Of a stretch of 64,000 nucleotides of DNA, positions 26,887-37,479 are shown piece after piece. Source of the stretch: an uncultured Ilumatobacter sp. GTDB lineage: Bacteria > Actinomycetota > Acidimicrobiia > Acidimicrobiales > Ilumatobacteraceae. The stretch lies in the NCBI GenBank assembly GCA_937905835.1, contig CALCXK010000103.1, positions 30,917 to 94,916 on the forward strand, given 5' to 3'. Each line of letters opens with the position of its first letter. The first letter of the stretch is position 1. The notes under the pieces are model-generated. The model made no database searches and was not told the origin of the DNA. It saw nothing but the letters and a program-made list of their open reading frames with translations. The translations under genes and the position numbers were made by a program.

Positions 26887-27396
26887 GTGCCCAAGGAATC
26901 TGCTCCTCCGGTCAAGACGCGCTCGCCGCTCGTTCGTGCGTTGCTACCCAACGCTGGCGGCATCGTCATCCTCGGGCTGATCGGCCTGATGCTCTGGGGC
27001 TTCGCGGCGTTCATCTCGCGTGACGGCACGGCAACGTCCGAGCGCCTCACTCCGTCGAACCTCCGAGTCGGGAGCGTGCAGAACGCCGCCGACATCGTCA
27101 ACGAAAATGGGCCAATCCTCTTCGCCGACCTGGCAACCAATCGTGGCGCGCGCACGATCGTGCTCGACCACACCGGCGATGACCCCGCGAATGGTTGGGT
27201 CGTCTACTTCGGCTACCCGGCCAACGGCGACGAAGAGTGCATTGTCGAGCAGGTCATCGGGACACGCGAGTTCATCGACTGTGACGGCAACGCCCTGGAC
27301 GTCAGCGAATTGGCACCACCACCACCGGGCGTCAACCCGGTTGTCGAGAACAGTCGCCTGCTGTCGATTGACCTCAGCGGCGTCACCGACGACTGA
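26887..27396 (+). CDS. Membrane-anchored protein of unknown function
   Basis: A 169-residue protein with a basic N-terminus, a single transmembrane segment (about 23-45, GGIVILGLIGLMLWGFAAFIS) and an extracytoplasmic domain. The C-terminal part, ECIVEQVIGTREFIDCDGNALDVSELAPPPPGV, has the shape of Rieske-like or small beta domains but lacks Cys-His ligand pairs. I do not recognise a named family. The start is GTG 26887; neither a strong ribosome site nor a -10 box is visible. It stands between divergent and convergent neighbours and is probably monocistronic. Confidence 0.65.
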   Translation: MPKESAPPVKTRSPLVRALLPNAGGIVILGLIGLMLWGFAAFISRDGTATSERLTPSNLRVGSVQNAADIVNENGPILFADLATNRGARTIVLDHTGDDPANGWVVYFGYPANGDEECIVEQVIGTREFIDCDGNALDVSELAPPPPGVNPVVENSRLLSIDLSGVTDD

Positions 27397-27438
27397 TCAA
27401 CGTCAGCGGCCCGCCCCCAGAGTCGTACCACTGCAGAA

Positions 27439-27879
27439 TCAGGCGTCGACGGGCAGGCTGTGAGCTGTGCTCAGTAGCCGATTGGCAAACTCTTCGGTGT
27501 GCTCCGGGAGCTTGCTGCGACTCATCGCAAGACCGCCGATCACGTAGGCGCCGGTGTCACCGAGTGAGCTGGTCAGCTTGTCAAGGCTGTTGCCCGGGTG
27601 GAGTGCAAACGTGCAGAACCCCGCGACCTTCTTGCCGCGCATCGATGGAAGGTTGGCGATGCCGTTCACGTTCCAGGGCGCCTGGCCGAACACGAAGGCT
27701 CCATGCACCCACGTGCCCACGAGCACAATGTCAGCTTCATGGATCGACTGATGATCGGGCTGTTTGACCTTGGAGAGGCCGGTGATCGTCCATCGCTCCT
27801 GCTGCAGGAGGTTGGCCACCCCTTCGGCTGCCTTCCATGTATTGCCCGTCAGACTCTCGACCAGAATTGCTGCCTTCAT
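27439..27879 (-). CDS. Flavodoxin domain protein
   Basis: A 146-residue flavodoxin-fold protein. The FMN phosphate loop is ESLTGNTWKAAEGVANLL near the N-terminus, followed by IVLVGTWVHGAFVFGQAPW and KVAGFCTFALHPG, which correspond to the two flavin-side loops. It is likely a small FMN-binding redox carrier or quinone-reductase-like protein in the cytoplasm. ATG 27879 is chosen; TTG 27885 in frame would add two residues. It lies 30 bp from the pcrA stop on the same strand. Confidence 0.75.
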   Translation of the reverse strand: MKAAILVESLTGNTWKAAEGVANLLQQERWTITGLSKVKQPDHQSIHEADIVLVGTWVHGAFVFGQAPWNVNGIANLPSMRGKKVAGFCTFALHPGNSLDKLTSSLGDTGAYVIGGLAMSRSKLPEHTEEFANRLLSTAHSLPVDA

Positions 27880-27909
27880 ATCCAACAGTGTGGCACGAGG
27901 CGGGGCCAG

Positions 27910-30393
27910 TCAGCCGATCTTCTTGAGCGGCGCCCAGGCCAAGCTTAAATGTTTCGTACCGACACTGCTGAAGTTGATGGTGGCTTCGGCTCTGTCGCCT
28001 TCGCCCTTGACGTCGATGATGACACCCGCTCCGAAGCTCGGGTGCTCGACCCGGTCGCCAACGCGTAGCCCCAGTTCCTGGCTGTTTGACGGTTCAGGCG
28101 TGTGTTTCTTGGCAAACTGCAGCGCGGCCTCGACGACCCGATCGCGGTGCGCATCTTGCTGTTCCTTTGCGTCGCTTTGGACATCGGCGTTGATATCGCG
28201 ACCGGGAAGTTCATCGTCAGCGCTGGCTCGCCGATAGTCCGTCGGCTGGTACGACGAGTCGTCGCCGAGCGCAGCCTTCTCGCTGCTGGAATAGTCGGAG
28301 CCATACTTCGAGCGGTAGCTCTGGCGCCCATAGCTCGATCGACCGCTCACGTTGCCTGTCGACTCGATCAGCTCGGCCGGAATCTCGTCGAAGAAGCGCG
28401 ACGGAGGGTTGTACTGCGTCGAGCCGAAAAGTTGACGGCTCCATGCATGGCTCATATACAGCCGCTGCATCGCTCGAGTGATGCCAACGTAGGCAAGCCG
28501 GCGTTCCTCTTCCATCTCCACCGGCTCGTTCAGTGATCGGATGTGCGGGAAGATCCCTTCTTCGACGCCGACGATGAAGACGACGGGGAATTCGAGGCCC
28601 TTCGCCGAATGCAGAGTCATCAAGATGACGAGGTCCTCAACATCGCCTTCGGGCAGGTCGTCGGTGTCGGCGACGAGCGCGACCTGCTCCATGAATTCAG
28701 AAATCATCATGAACTCGCGTGCCGAGCCAATCAGCTCGCCGAGGTTCTCGAGCCGAGTGTGGTCTTCGATCGAGTCGGAGGCTTCGAGCTCACCGAGGTA
28801 GCCCGACCCATCGAGCGCCAGTTGCAGGACGTCGGCAGGGCCGTACTGGTCATCGCTGGCCATACCCGACATGCCGTCAAGCAGCTCGACAAAGGAGGCA
28901 ATGCCACGAACTGCCGGGCCAGTCACGCCGGCCTCGTCGTTTCGGCGCAGCGCCTCTGCGAAGCCGATTCCTTCGGAGGCGGCGAACGCATCGAGCTTCG
29001 CGACGCTTGCATCGCCGACACCGCGCTTGGGCACGTTCAATACTCGCTTGAGGCTGACCTCGTCGGCCGGGTTCGCCACGGCACGCAGGTAGGCCAGAGC
29101 GTCTTTGACTTCGCGTCGGTCATAGAAGCGCGTTCCGCCCACGACCTTGTACGGGACACCTTGGCGCATGAACGCCTCTTCGATCACGCGGCTCTGCGCG
29201 TTGGTGCGATACAGCACCGCTATCTCGCGGAAGTTCGCCTCGGCATCGCCCTGGAGTTGCTTCGCGATACCGGCAACCCAGTTGGCCTCATCACCTTCGT
29301 CTTCGCCGTAGTAGCGAAGGATTTTCTCGCCACTCCCACTATCAGTCCACAGGTTCTTCGCTCGGCGTTCCGTGTTGTTCTCGATGACCGCGTTGGCCGC
29401 GTCGAGGATCGTCTGCGTGCTGCGATAGTTCTGGTCGAGCACCACCGTCGTAACGTCGGGGAAGGCCTCCTCGAACTGCAGGATGTTCCTGAAGTCGGCG
29501 CCCCGGAATCGGTACACGCTCTGGTCGGTGTCGCCCACGACACACACGTTGTTGTGACCGCGCGCCAGCATCAACACCATTTGATTCTGAGCGTTGTTCG
29601 TGTCCTGATACTCGTCGACCAGGATGTGGGCGAACCGATCGCGGTAATGCTCGAGCACCTCACCGTGGTTGCGGAACAGTTCGACGGTCTTGGTGAGCAG
29701 GTCGTCGAAGTCCATGGCGCCGGCCTTCAATAGCCGGGCCTGGTATTCGGCGTACACCTCGGCGTGCTTGCGGTCGAAGATGTTCTCAGCTGCCGAAGCA
29801 GCTTCGCCCGGAGCAACCAGCTCGTTCTTCCAGTTGCTGATGATCTGATGAACGCTGCGCGGGGTGAACCGCTTGGTGTCGAGGCCGAGGTCGCGGATGA
29901 CATAGCCGGTCAGGCGGTTTGCATCAGCCGAGTCGTAGATCGAGAACTGGCGCGGGTAGCCGAGCACGTCGGCATTGGCTCGCAAAATGCGCACACACGC
30001 CGAGTGGAAGGTCGACACCCACATCGTCTTGACGACCGGGCCAACAAGCTCGGTGACGCGCTCGCGCATCTCGGCAGCTGCCTTGTTGGTGAACGTGATC
30101 GCCAGAATCTTCGATGGGTGCACGCCTTCATGAATGAGGTGTGCGATGCGATGCGTGAGCACCCGTGTCTTGCCGGAACCGGCACCGGCCACCACGAGCA
30201 GCGGGCCATCTTCGTGCACAACTGCATCGAGTTGATCAGGATTGAGACCCTGGGCGAACGGCGATGGGCCCTTCGATCGGCGCGCACCCTTCAGCGAGTC
30301 AGCATCTGTATCCGCGAGTAAATCGGGATTCGCTTCAGTCGTCGCGACATCGGCGGGAAGCGGAATGTCGGCAAACAGCTCTTCGTCACTCAT
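27910..30393 (-). CDS. pcrA: UvrD/PcrA-type ATP-dependent DNA helicase
   Basis: An 827-residue superfamily 1A 3'-5' helicase. Motifs visible include the Q-motif NPDQLDAV, Walker A GAGSGKT (70-76), motif II LVDEYQDTN, motif III GDTDQSVYRFRGA, motif IV LDQNYRSTQTIL, motif V TLHSAKGLEFPVVF and motif VI AYVGITRAMQRLY. The C-terminus ends with the PcrA-like TUDOR region (LGLRVGDRVEHPSFGAGVIIDV). It acts in nucleotide excision repair and in clearing replication-transcription conflicts. TAGAGT lies 9 nt before the ATG. The N-terminal 45 residues are an acidic, non-conserved extension. Confidence 0.94.
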   Translation of the reverse strand: MSDEELFADIPLPADVATTEANPDLLADTDADSLKGARRSKGPSPFAQGLNPDQLDAVVHEDGPLLVVAGAGSGKTRVLTHRIAHLIHEGVHPSKILAITFTNKAAAEMRERVTELVGPVVKTMWVSTFHSACVRILRANADVLGYPRQFSIYDSADANRLTGYVIRDLGLDTKRFTPRSVHQIISNWKNELVAPGEAASAAENIFDRKHAEVYAEYQARLLKAGAMDFDDLLTKTVELFRNHGEVLEHYRDRFAHILVDEYQDTNNAQNQMVLMLARGHNNVCVVGDTDQSVYRFRGADFRNILQFEEAFPDVTTVVLDQNYRSTQTILDAANAVIENNTERRAKNLWTDSGSGEKILRYYGEDEGDEANWVAGIAKQLQGDAEANFREIAVLYRTNAQSRVIEEAFMRQGVPYKVVGGTRFYDRREVKDALAYLRAVANPADEVSLKRVLNVPKRGVGDASVAKLDAFAASEGIGFAEALRRNDEAGVTGPAVRGIASFVELLDGMSGMASDDQYGPADVLQLALDGSGYLGELEASDSIEDHTRLENLGELIGSAREFMMISEFMEQVALVADTDDLPEGDVEDLVILMTLHSAKGLEFPVVFIVGVEEGIFPHIRSLNEPVEMEEERRLAYVGITRAMQRLYMSHAWSRQLFGSTQYNPPSRFFDEIPAELIESTGNVSGRSSYGRQSYRSKYGSDYSSSEKAALGDDSSYQPTDYRRASADDELPGRDINADVQSDAKEQQDAHRDRVVEAALQFAKKHTPEPSNSQELGLRVGDRVEHPSFGAGVIIDVKGEGDRAEATINFSSVGTKHLSLAWAPLKKIG

Positions 30394-30429
30394 CAGCTGA
30401 TCACTCTAGAGATCCGCCCCGCCCCACAG

Positions 30430-30481
30430 CGTTTGCGTCGACGTTTCGGTTGGCATCAGCGCAGAAACTTCGACGTAAACG
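30430..30481. repeat. 52-nt stem-loop repeat, copy 2
   Basis: Arms cgtttgcgtcga (30430-30441) and tcgacgtaaacg (30470-30481) pair with one mismatch around a 28-nt loop. The layout is identical to 12360-12411, and the loop shares gttgg followed by at. It lies upstream of pcrA. Confidence 0.75.
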
Positions 30482-30556
30482 GGCTGGGGCGTACAATGCG
30501 GCTATCTGACGCTGCGCACCTGACCAAGCACGCCGGGGCGTATCACGCCAAGGTCT

Positions 30557-30575
30557 GACCTCGGTGTGACAAGCC
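30557..30575 (+). repeat. 19-nt intergenic sequence shared with 52711-52729
   Basis: gacctcggtgtgacaagcc occurs here just past the uup stop and again, identical and in the same orientation, upstream of the SDR gene. Flanking bases do not match. Its role is unknown. Confidence 0.5.
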
Positions 30576-30577
30576 GG

Positions 30578-32383
<1,806 letters not shown>

Positions 32384-32412
32384 TGCAGCGACGCTACGGC
32401 CGAAAACGACGA

Positions 32413-32451
32413 GCGCCGACGAACATCCTCGTGAAGGACGTTCGTCGGCGC
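32413..32451 (-). terminator. Terminator-like hairpin after the repeat protein gene
   Basis: gcgccgacgaac and gttcgtcggcgc pair perfectly over 12 bp around a 15-nt loop. It lies 21 bp beyond the stop of the minus-strand gene at 32473 and just before the uup promoter. Confidence 0.6.
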
Positions 32452-32472
32452 AGGAATCAGCCCAGCAGAAGC

Positions 32473-33171
32473 TCAGCTGTCGGCGGGAGTCTCACCGTTC
32501 ACCTTGGCGGTGATCCGCTCTTCGGCACTGGCAAGCTTCTCCGCTGCCTCATCGGCGGTGATCTTGCCGGCTTCGACAGCAGCGTCGACCCGCTCCTGCA
32601 TCTGATCGACGATGGCGCCGACGATGGCGTCGACGGACACGCCCTGGGCAGTGGCAACCTCGGCCAGAGTCGAGCCGGCCTTCAATTCGGCGCGCAGGGT
32701 GGCAGCATCCATACCGAGGAGATCGGTCACGACTTCGGAGCCGCCGAACTTGTCCTTGCCACCGAACTTGTCTTTGCCACCGAACTTGTCTTTGCCACCG
32801 AACTTGCCTTTGCCACCGAACTTGCCCTCACCACGGTCACCACGCTTCTCCATCAGCTGCGTGGTGACCGCGTCGGCCTGCGCTGCATCGATGGTGCCGT
32901 CGTCGACGAGGGGCTGCAACACGGTGCGGAGGCGTTCGCCAGGCTGCGCTGCTGCTTTGTCAACTGGCGCTTCGTCGACCTGCTGGACAATTGCAGCTGG
33001 GGCTGCACCGGCGCCTGTGTCGGCAGTAGCGCTGGACAGGCCAGGAACGCCGAGCACGAGTCCGGCTACGGTGCCACCCAGGAGGCCAGCGGCGAGGCCG
33101 ACGCCTGTCTTCGAGCTGCGGCCATTCTTCGAGCTGCGGCCGTTTGTTGTCGGGTCAATCACATTCGTCAT
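32473..33171 (-). CDS. Exported protein with KFGGKD repeats
   Basis: A 232-residue protein with a basic N-terminus and one hydrophobic segment (about 22-45, VGLAAGLLGGTVAGLVLGVPGLS), probably a signal peptide or anchor. Two helical modules (LRTVLQPLVDDGTIDAAQADAVTTQLMEKR and MDAATLRAELKAGSTLAEVATAQGV onward) flank a Lys/Gly tandem repeat at 117-144. The second module is a pattern I know from secreted actinobacterial proteins of unknown function. ATG 33171 has a clear AAAGGA ribosome site, in contrast to the leaderless neighbours. It lies downstream of a two-component system in the same orientation and may be its target. Confidence 0.75.
   Translation of the reverse strand: MTNVIDPTTNGRSSKNGRSSKTGVGLAAGLLGGTVAGLVLGVPGLSSATADTGAGAAPAAIVQQVDEAPVDKAAAQPGERLRTVLQPLVDDGTIDAAQADAVTTQLMEKRGDRGEGKFGGKGKFGGKDKFGGKDKFGGKDKFGGSEVVTDLLGMDAATLRAELKAGSTLAEVATAQGVSVDAIVGAIVDQMQERVDAAVEAGKITADEAAEKLASAEERITAKVNGETPADS
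32740..32823 (-). repeat. In-gene tandem 18-bp repeat encoding KFGGKD units
   Basis: Four KFGGK(G/D) units and a final KFGG are encoded in near-identical 18-bp steps (ttgtctttgccaccgaac on the plus strand). Near-identical codons suggest recent expansion by slippage. Such arrays often vary in copy number between strains. Confidence 0.85.
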
Positions 33172-33277
33172 TGGAGAGTTCCTTTCAAGAACGTCTGGTG
33201 GGGGTATGTCCACCACGATGACGACTCCCGGTGAGACCGAGTCCAGAGGGTCGTATAAATTAGGTAAGAACGCTTCG

Positions 33278-34591
33278 TCAGGCTTCAGGTAACGAGAACC
33301 CGACGTCGGCTCCGCCGCCGTCGCGATTCCGTGCACTGACAGCGCCACCACTTCGTTCGACGATCTCACGAACGATGGCGAGGCCAAGCCCTGAGCCCGG
33401 CATTGTCCGGGCCGTCACGGCGCGGTGGAATCGATCGAAGATGAGAGCAAGGTCCTCATCCGGGATGCCCGGCCCCCGATCGAGGACACGAAGATCTCCA
33501 CCACGCACGACAACCTCGATCGAACCTCCGGACATGTCGAACTTTGCGGCATTCTGGATCAGGTTGGTGATCGCGCGCTCCAGGCCAGCAGGCGGGGCGA
33601 GCACAATTCCTGCGGCCCCTACGTGTACATCGACGACGCGGCCCTTGCGGCGCGCGACACGCGCTCCCACCGATTCGGCCAACGTGCCAAGATCAATGAT
33701 GTCGGCTGGTTGATCGGCGAGTTCGCCAGACGCAACGGACACGAGTTCGTTGACCAGATCGGTCAGTTCTCGCACCTCACCGTCAAGATCGTCAAGAATG
33801 CGCTCTTGCATCTCGGAGCCCATGTCCGGGTGTCGCCGGATCACCGAAAGATTTGTGCTCAGGCTGGTCAGCGGAGTCCGCAGCTCATGGCCAGCATCTT
33901 GCACCAGGCGCTGCTGCTCGGTTCGCGACCGTTGCAGCGCACCGAGCATCGACTGAAACGCTGCACCGAGGCGGCCGACCTCGTCGGCGCGAGGTTCGGC
34001 CACTGCCAGCTGAAGATTGCCAGATGCTTCGACTTCTTCGGCGGAGCGCGTCAATCGGCGGAGCGGGGCGGCAACGGTCGATGCCAGGAGCCAACCGACC
34101 GCAGCCGCGACCAGCGCCACCACGATCACCAAGAGGATCGTCTGCTTCCGCAAATCGGAAAGCACCCGGTCGGTCTCCCCCAACGACCGTGCAACTTGCA
34201 CTCCGCCGCGGATCGAGCCGACAGTGTGGACTCTGAATCGTTCGTTGTCGAACCTGATCGTTGCGACATCGAAGCCCTCGGCGTCGCCGATGACCTGCTT
34301 CGCTTTGACGGTCAATTCAAGCTTCTTGTCAAACGACGAATTCACAGATTCGGCCCTACGGTTGAGCAACCGCACCGAGTAGACGTCGAGTAAGCCACGG
34401 CTCGGAATGCCGACTCGGTTGTCACCGGTGCGGATGTCGACCAGTAGCAACGTCGCCTCTTTGATCGATCGGTCGACCTCGTCAACCAGCCGCACGCTCG
34501 TCGAGCGATAACTCACCGCGCCGACCATCCCTGTTGCCACGAGCCCGAGAACGGCCATCGCCACGGCAATCTTGACGCGCAGCGACTTCAC
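33278..34591 (-). CDS. Sensor histidine kinase, MprB-like
   Basis: A 437-residue membrane kinase with TM1 (about 7-28), an extracytoplasmic sensor of about 120 residues, TM2 (about 151-172), a HAMP linker, and a HisKA domain with H235 in QDAGHELRTPLTSL. An ATPase domain follows (N box NLIQNAAKF, G1 DRGPGIP, G2 GSGLGLAIV). The pattern fits the MprB/MtrB branch, which senses envelope stress. The GTG start lies 13 bp after the response regulator stop, so the two form an operon. The signal is not known. Confidence 0.9.
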   Translation of the reverse strand: MKSLRVKIAVAMAVLGLVATGMVGAVSYRSTSVRLVDEVDRSIKEATLLLVDIRTGDNRVGIPSRGLLDVYSVRLLNRRAESVNSSFDKKLELTVKAKQVIGDAEGFDVATIRFDNERFRVHTVGSIRGGVQVARSLGETDRVLSDLRKQTILLVIVVALVAAAVGWLLASTVAAPLRRLTRSAEEVEASGNLQLAVAEPRADEVGRLGAAFQSMLGALQRSRTEQQRLVQDAGHELRTPLTSLSTNLSVIRRHPDMGSEMQERILDDLDGEVRELTDLVNELVSVASGELADQPADIIDLGTLAESVGARVARRKGRVVDVHVGAAGIVLAPPAGLERAITNLIQNAAKFDMSGGSIEVVVRGGDLRVLDRGPGIPDEDLALIFDRFHRAVTARTMPGSGLGLAIVREIVERSGGAVSARNRDGGGADVGFSLPEA

Positions 34592-34604
34592 AACGGTCGG
34601 CCTA

Positions 34605-35312
34605 TCACGCGGCGCCGCTCGAACGCGCCGTGTACCCGACACCGCGCACGGTGTGCACCAGTCGTGTTTCGCCGGTCCCCTCTGTCTTCCGTCGGATATA
34701 GCCGATGTAGACAGCAAGGTTCTTCGAATCGGGTCCAAAGTCGTAGTGCCAGATGCGTTCGTAAATCGTGGTGTGATCCAGCACAATTCCCTGATTTTGC
34801 ACCAGCAGTTCGAGTAGATCGAACTCGGTTTTGGACATCACGAGTTCGCGGTCGCCGCGGAATACGCGGCGCGCCAACGGATCGAGCCGCAGATCGCCGA
34901 GCGTCAACGGCGCTGCAGCCTTGGCGGTGCTGTAATTGGAGCGCCGAACCAGCGCACGGAGACGAGCCAGCAGTTCGTCGAGGTCGTACGGCTTCGGCAG
35001 GTAGTCGTCGGCGCCGACATCGAGGCCGGCCACACGGTCTGATGTCTCGGTGCGAGCTGTGAGCATCAAAATGGGCAACCGGTTCTCTTCCGATCGAACG
35101 ACCCGACAGACGGTGAGTCCGTCGACCATCGGCATCGAGACATCGAGAAGCAAAATGTCGGGCTCGCCCGTTCGAACGGCATCGAGGCACTCGGCTCCGT
35201 TGGTCGTCGCGGTGACGCGATACCCCTCGAGTTCGAGTGCTCGAACGAGGGCTTCACGCACCGCACGATCGTCCTCGGCGATGAGCACATGTTGGTTCGG
35301 TGCGCTGGACAC
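34605..35312 (-). CDS. OmpR-family response regulator, MprA-like
   Basis: A 235-residue regulator with a receiver domain (acidic pocket EDD at 13-15, phospho-acceptor D57 in LLLDVSMPM, K107 in LPKPYD) and an OmpR/PhoB winged helix ending in RLVHTVRGVGYTAR. It pairs with the kinase gene 13 bp downstream. GTG 35312 was chosen because the receiver starts right after it; the upstream in-frame ATG adds Ser/Thr/Pro-rich residues unlike the family. Likely targets include the adjacent exported repeat protein, by position only. Confidence 0.9.
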   Translation of the reverse strand: MSSAPNQHVLIAEDDRAVREALVRALELEGYRVTATTNGAECLDAVRTGEPDILLLDVSMPMVDGLTVCRVVRSEENRLPILMLTARTETSDRVAGLDVGADDYLPKPYDLDELLARLRALVRRSNYSTAKAAAPLTLGDLRLDPLARRVFRGDRELVMSKTEFDLLELLVQNQGIVLDHTTIYERIWHYDFGPDSKNLAVYIGYIRRKTEGTGETRLVHTVRGVGYTARSSGAA

Positions 35313-35418
35313 GCGTGCAGTCTTGCCGGTCGGGGTGAGAGTCAGGTGTGAATGCGGCGTGCTGCATCCACCGTCAGGCGAGTCGCGTGCGTCCAAAGCC
35401 GTCTGCTACGAAGTACGA

Positions 35419-35817
35419 ATGCAACTCTTCCCGGCGCCGGCCCAAGTTCCGGGCCGGCTCCTACCGATCGCAGTCGCGCTGGTCGCGGCCGGCGGGGCAA
35501 TCGGGGCAATGGTGCGCTGGATGGTCGGAACATTGCTAGAGGGAGAGCCGGCGACCTGGCCATGGTCGACGCTGTGCGTCAACATCGGGGGGTGCATAAT
35601 GATCGGAGTCGCTGCTCGGCACATCGAACGCGGCTCGCAGCAATGGGACTTCGTCGTCACGGGCATACTCGGTAGTTTCACGACGATGTCGTCGTTCGCC
35701 GTCGAGTTGAACGACTTGATCGACGCCGGCCGGTCGGGCATGGCGTTTGGCTACGGCGCCACAACAGTCGTCGTAGGCGTAGGCGTCGTCACCCTGATGT
35801 TGCGAGGATCGTCGTGA
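35419..35817 (+). CDS. crcB: Fluoride channel subunit CrcB/Fluc (1)
   Basis: A 132-residue, four-helix fluoride channel. Family motifs are GGAIGAMVRW, the pore Asn in LCVNIGGCIMIG, and TGILGSFTTMSSF. It exports fluoride passively across the membrane. Its gene overlaps the next crcB by 4 bp (GTGA). Paired crcB genes typically encode the two halves of an antiparallel heterodimer. The ATG at 35419 precedes the first conserved block by about 25 residues. No fluoride riboswitch was recognised upstream. Confidence 0.9.
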   Translation: MQLFPAPAQVPGRLLPIAVALVAAGGAIGAMVRWMVGTLLEGEPATWPWSTLCVNIGGCIMIGVAARHIERGSQQWDFVVTGILGSFTTMSSFAVELNDLIDAGRSGMAFGYGATTVVVGVGVVTLMLRGSS

Positions 35818-36131
35818 CGCCGGTTGTGTTCATTCTGGCGGCGGCACTCGGTGCCGTTCTGCGTTTGTTGGTTGGCCTCACCATCTGTAGTTGGCAGGCC
35901 CTACTCGTTGCCAACACCACTGGCGCGACGGTCCTGGGGTACGTGAGTGCAGCCGGTCTCTCGGCGTCGACAACCACGGTGATCGGTGTCGGATTCTGTG
36001 GCGCACTCACGACCTACTCGTCGTTCGCGCTCGAAGCCCGATCGCTCGGCTGGCGATGGGGTGCGTTCTATGCGGCTCTGACGATCGCTTGCGCGTGTGC
36101 TGCGGCGTCGGTCGGTTCAACGTTCGCCTGA
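35814..36131 (+). CDS. crcB: Fluoride channel subunit CrcB/Fluc (2)
   Basis: A 105-residue second Fluc subunit, translated from a GTG overlapping the stop of the first. It keeps ALGAVLRLLVG, the Asn in LLVANTTGATVLG, and FCGALTTYSSFALE. It is shorter than its partner but still holds four hydrophobic segments. Together they should form one dual-topology channel. It is convergent to the P450 gene, with 16 bp between stops. Confidence 0.9.
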   Translation: MTPVVFILAAALGAVLRLLVGLTICSWQALLVANTTGATVLGYVSAAGLSASTTTVIGVGFCGALTTYSSFALEARSLGWRWGAFYAALTIACACAAASVGSTFA

Positions 36132-36147
36132 AACTTTCGTTCGACGC

Positions 36148-37464
36148 TCAGGCGGTTTCGAGAATCCGGACCGGCAGAATGCGCGGGCCGCGGATCTGGC
36201 CAATGCTCCAAGAGACATCGCCAGCCAGTTCGAACTTCGGGAAGCGCTTCACGAACTCTTCGATCGCGACCTTGAGTTCGAGGCGAGCGAGGTTCGAGCC
36301 CAAGCAACGGTGGATACCGAGGCCGAACGCTGCGTGGCGATTGGACTCGCGGTCGATGATGAACTGATCAGCATCTTCGAACACACGAGGGTCGCGGTTG
36401 GCCGCCGGGAATGGCAGCAGCACCCAATCGTCCTTCTTCATCGGACAGCCGTGGAAGTCGACGTCCTTCGCGACCATGCGGGCCATCGTGACCGGCGCAT
36501 AGGCCCGGAGGAACTCTTCGAGCGCAAAGGTCATGACCTCGGGATCGTCGTGCAAACGTTCCAGGTCAGCTGGTGTTTGTGCGAGGTGCCAGAGCGATGA
36601 CCCGATCGCCGACCACGTCGTGTCGATGCCCGCGATGAGGAGCAGGACGATGGAACCGCGGACGTGTTCCTGGCTGAGCTTCTCGCCACCAAGTTCAACA
36701 TTCAAGAGGTAGTCGGTGAGGTCGTCACGCGGGTTGTCGATGTGGTCCTGCACCTGGGCTTCGAGATAAGCATCGAGCTTCTGGAAGTTCTCCTGACGGT
36801 CGGCCGTCGGGGCATTGATCGTCTCGAGCGTGTTGTGGACAAATTCACGGAACAGTGCTTCGTCGGCTTCGGGGAAGCCAAGCATGCGGCCGATGACGTT
36901 GACCGGAATGTGCTGCGCGTACTGGGTGGCAGCATCGACGAGGGTGTCGCCGGGAGTGATTTCACCCATCTCGTCGAGGAGCCGAGTACACAACGCACGA
37001 ATCTCGTCTTCCCACGGCTCGATCTGCTTCGGAGCAAAGGGTGGCAGCAACAGGCGGCGCGCCAGGTTGTGGAACGGCGGGTCGCTGGAGATCGGCGGAA
37101 CTACACCGATCGGTGCAGGGATGGCCGCATCGCCGGGGCGAGCGTGGCTGACCACGACGCTGCGGCTGGTGAAGTTTTCGGTGTCGTAGGCCACGTCATT
37201 GACGGCCTCGTGCGTGATCGGCGTCCACATGCCGCCGTAGCGGTCAGAGTGGGCAACGGGACAACCGCTGTCGCGCAGCGCTTTCCAGACCTCGGGCGCG
37301 TTGGCGTTGTACCCCTTGTCGGCGTGATCGAAGTCGGTGGCGAAATCGCTCACCGGGCCGTAGTCGGCGGCGTTGTAGGGAACACGTTCCCAGGCAATTG
37401 CGTTCTCGGGGCTGTCGGACAGCGCGAGTGGCTCGGCAACGGCTGGTTCGATCGTGTCAGTCAT
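36148..37464 (-). CDS. Cytochrome P450
   Basis: A 438-residue bacterial class I P450. The heme ligand is C387 in FGLGIHRCLGSNLA, the I-helix oxygen site is AGIDTT (278-283), and the K-helix ExxR is E317/R320 in EEFLRAYAP. It hydroxylates an unknown hydrophobic substrate. The ferredoxin gene is 15 bp upstream on the same strand and is the likely electron donor; a ferredoxin reductase is not adjacent. Confidence 0.93.
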   Translation of the reverse strand: MTDTIEPAVAEPLALSDSPENAIAWERVPYNAADYGPVSDFATDFDHADKGYNANAPEVWKALRDSGCPVAHSDRYGGMWTPITHEAVNDVAYDTENFTSRSVVVSHARPGDAAIPAPIGVVPPISSDPPFHNLARRLLLPPFAPKQIEPWEDEIRALCTRLLDEMGEITPGDTLVDAATQYAQHIPVNVIGRMLGFPEADEALFREFVHNTLETINAPTADRQENFQKLDAYLEAQVQDHIDNPRDDLTDYLLNVELGGEKLSQEHVRGSIVLLLIAGIDTTWSAIGSSLWHLAQTPADLERLHDDPEVMTFALEEFLRAYAPVTMARMVAKDVDFHGCPMKKDDWVLLPFPAANRDPRVFEDADQFIIDRESNRHAAFGLGIHRCLGSNLARLELKVAIEEFVKRFPKFELAGDVSWSIGQIRGPRILPVRILETA

Positions 37465-37479
37465 GATATTTCAGCTCGT

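Noticed and set aside
28543..29733. A 396-codon plus-strand open frame opposite pcrA
   Set aside because: Frame-linked shadow of the helicase; the helicase motifs are all on the minus strand.
32740..32823. CRISPR-like regular repeats
   Set aside because: The units are 18 bp, contiguous without spacers, in frame and code for a peptide repeat.
35313..35418. Possible fluoride riboswitch before the crcB pair
   Set aside because: The region is largely within or next to the divergent regulator start and I could not recognise the conserved fluoride-riboswitch core.
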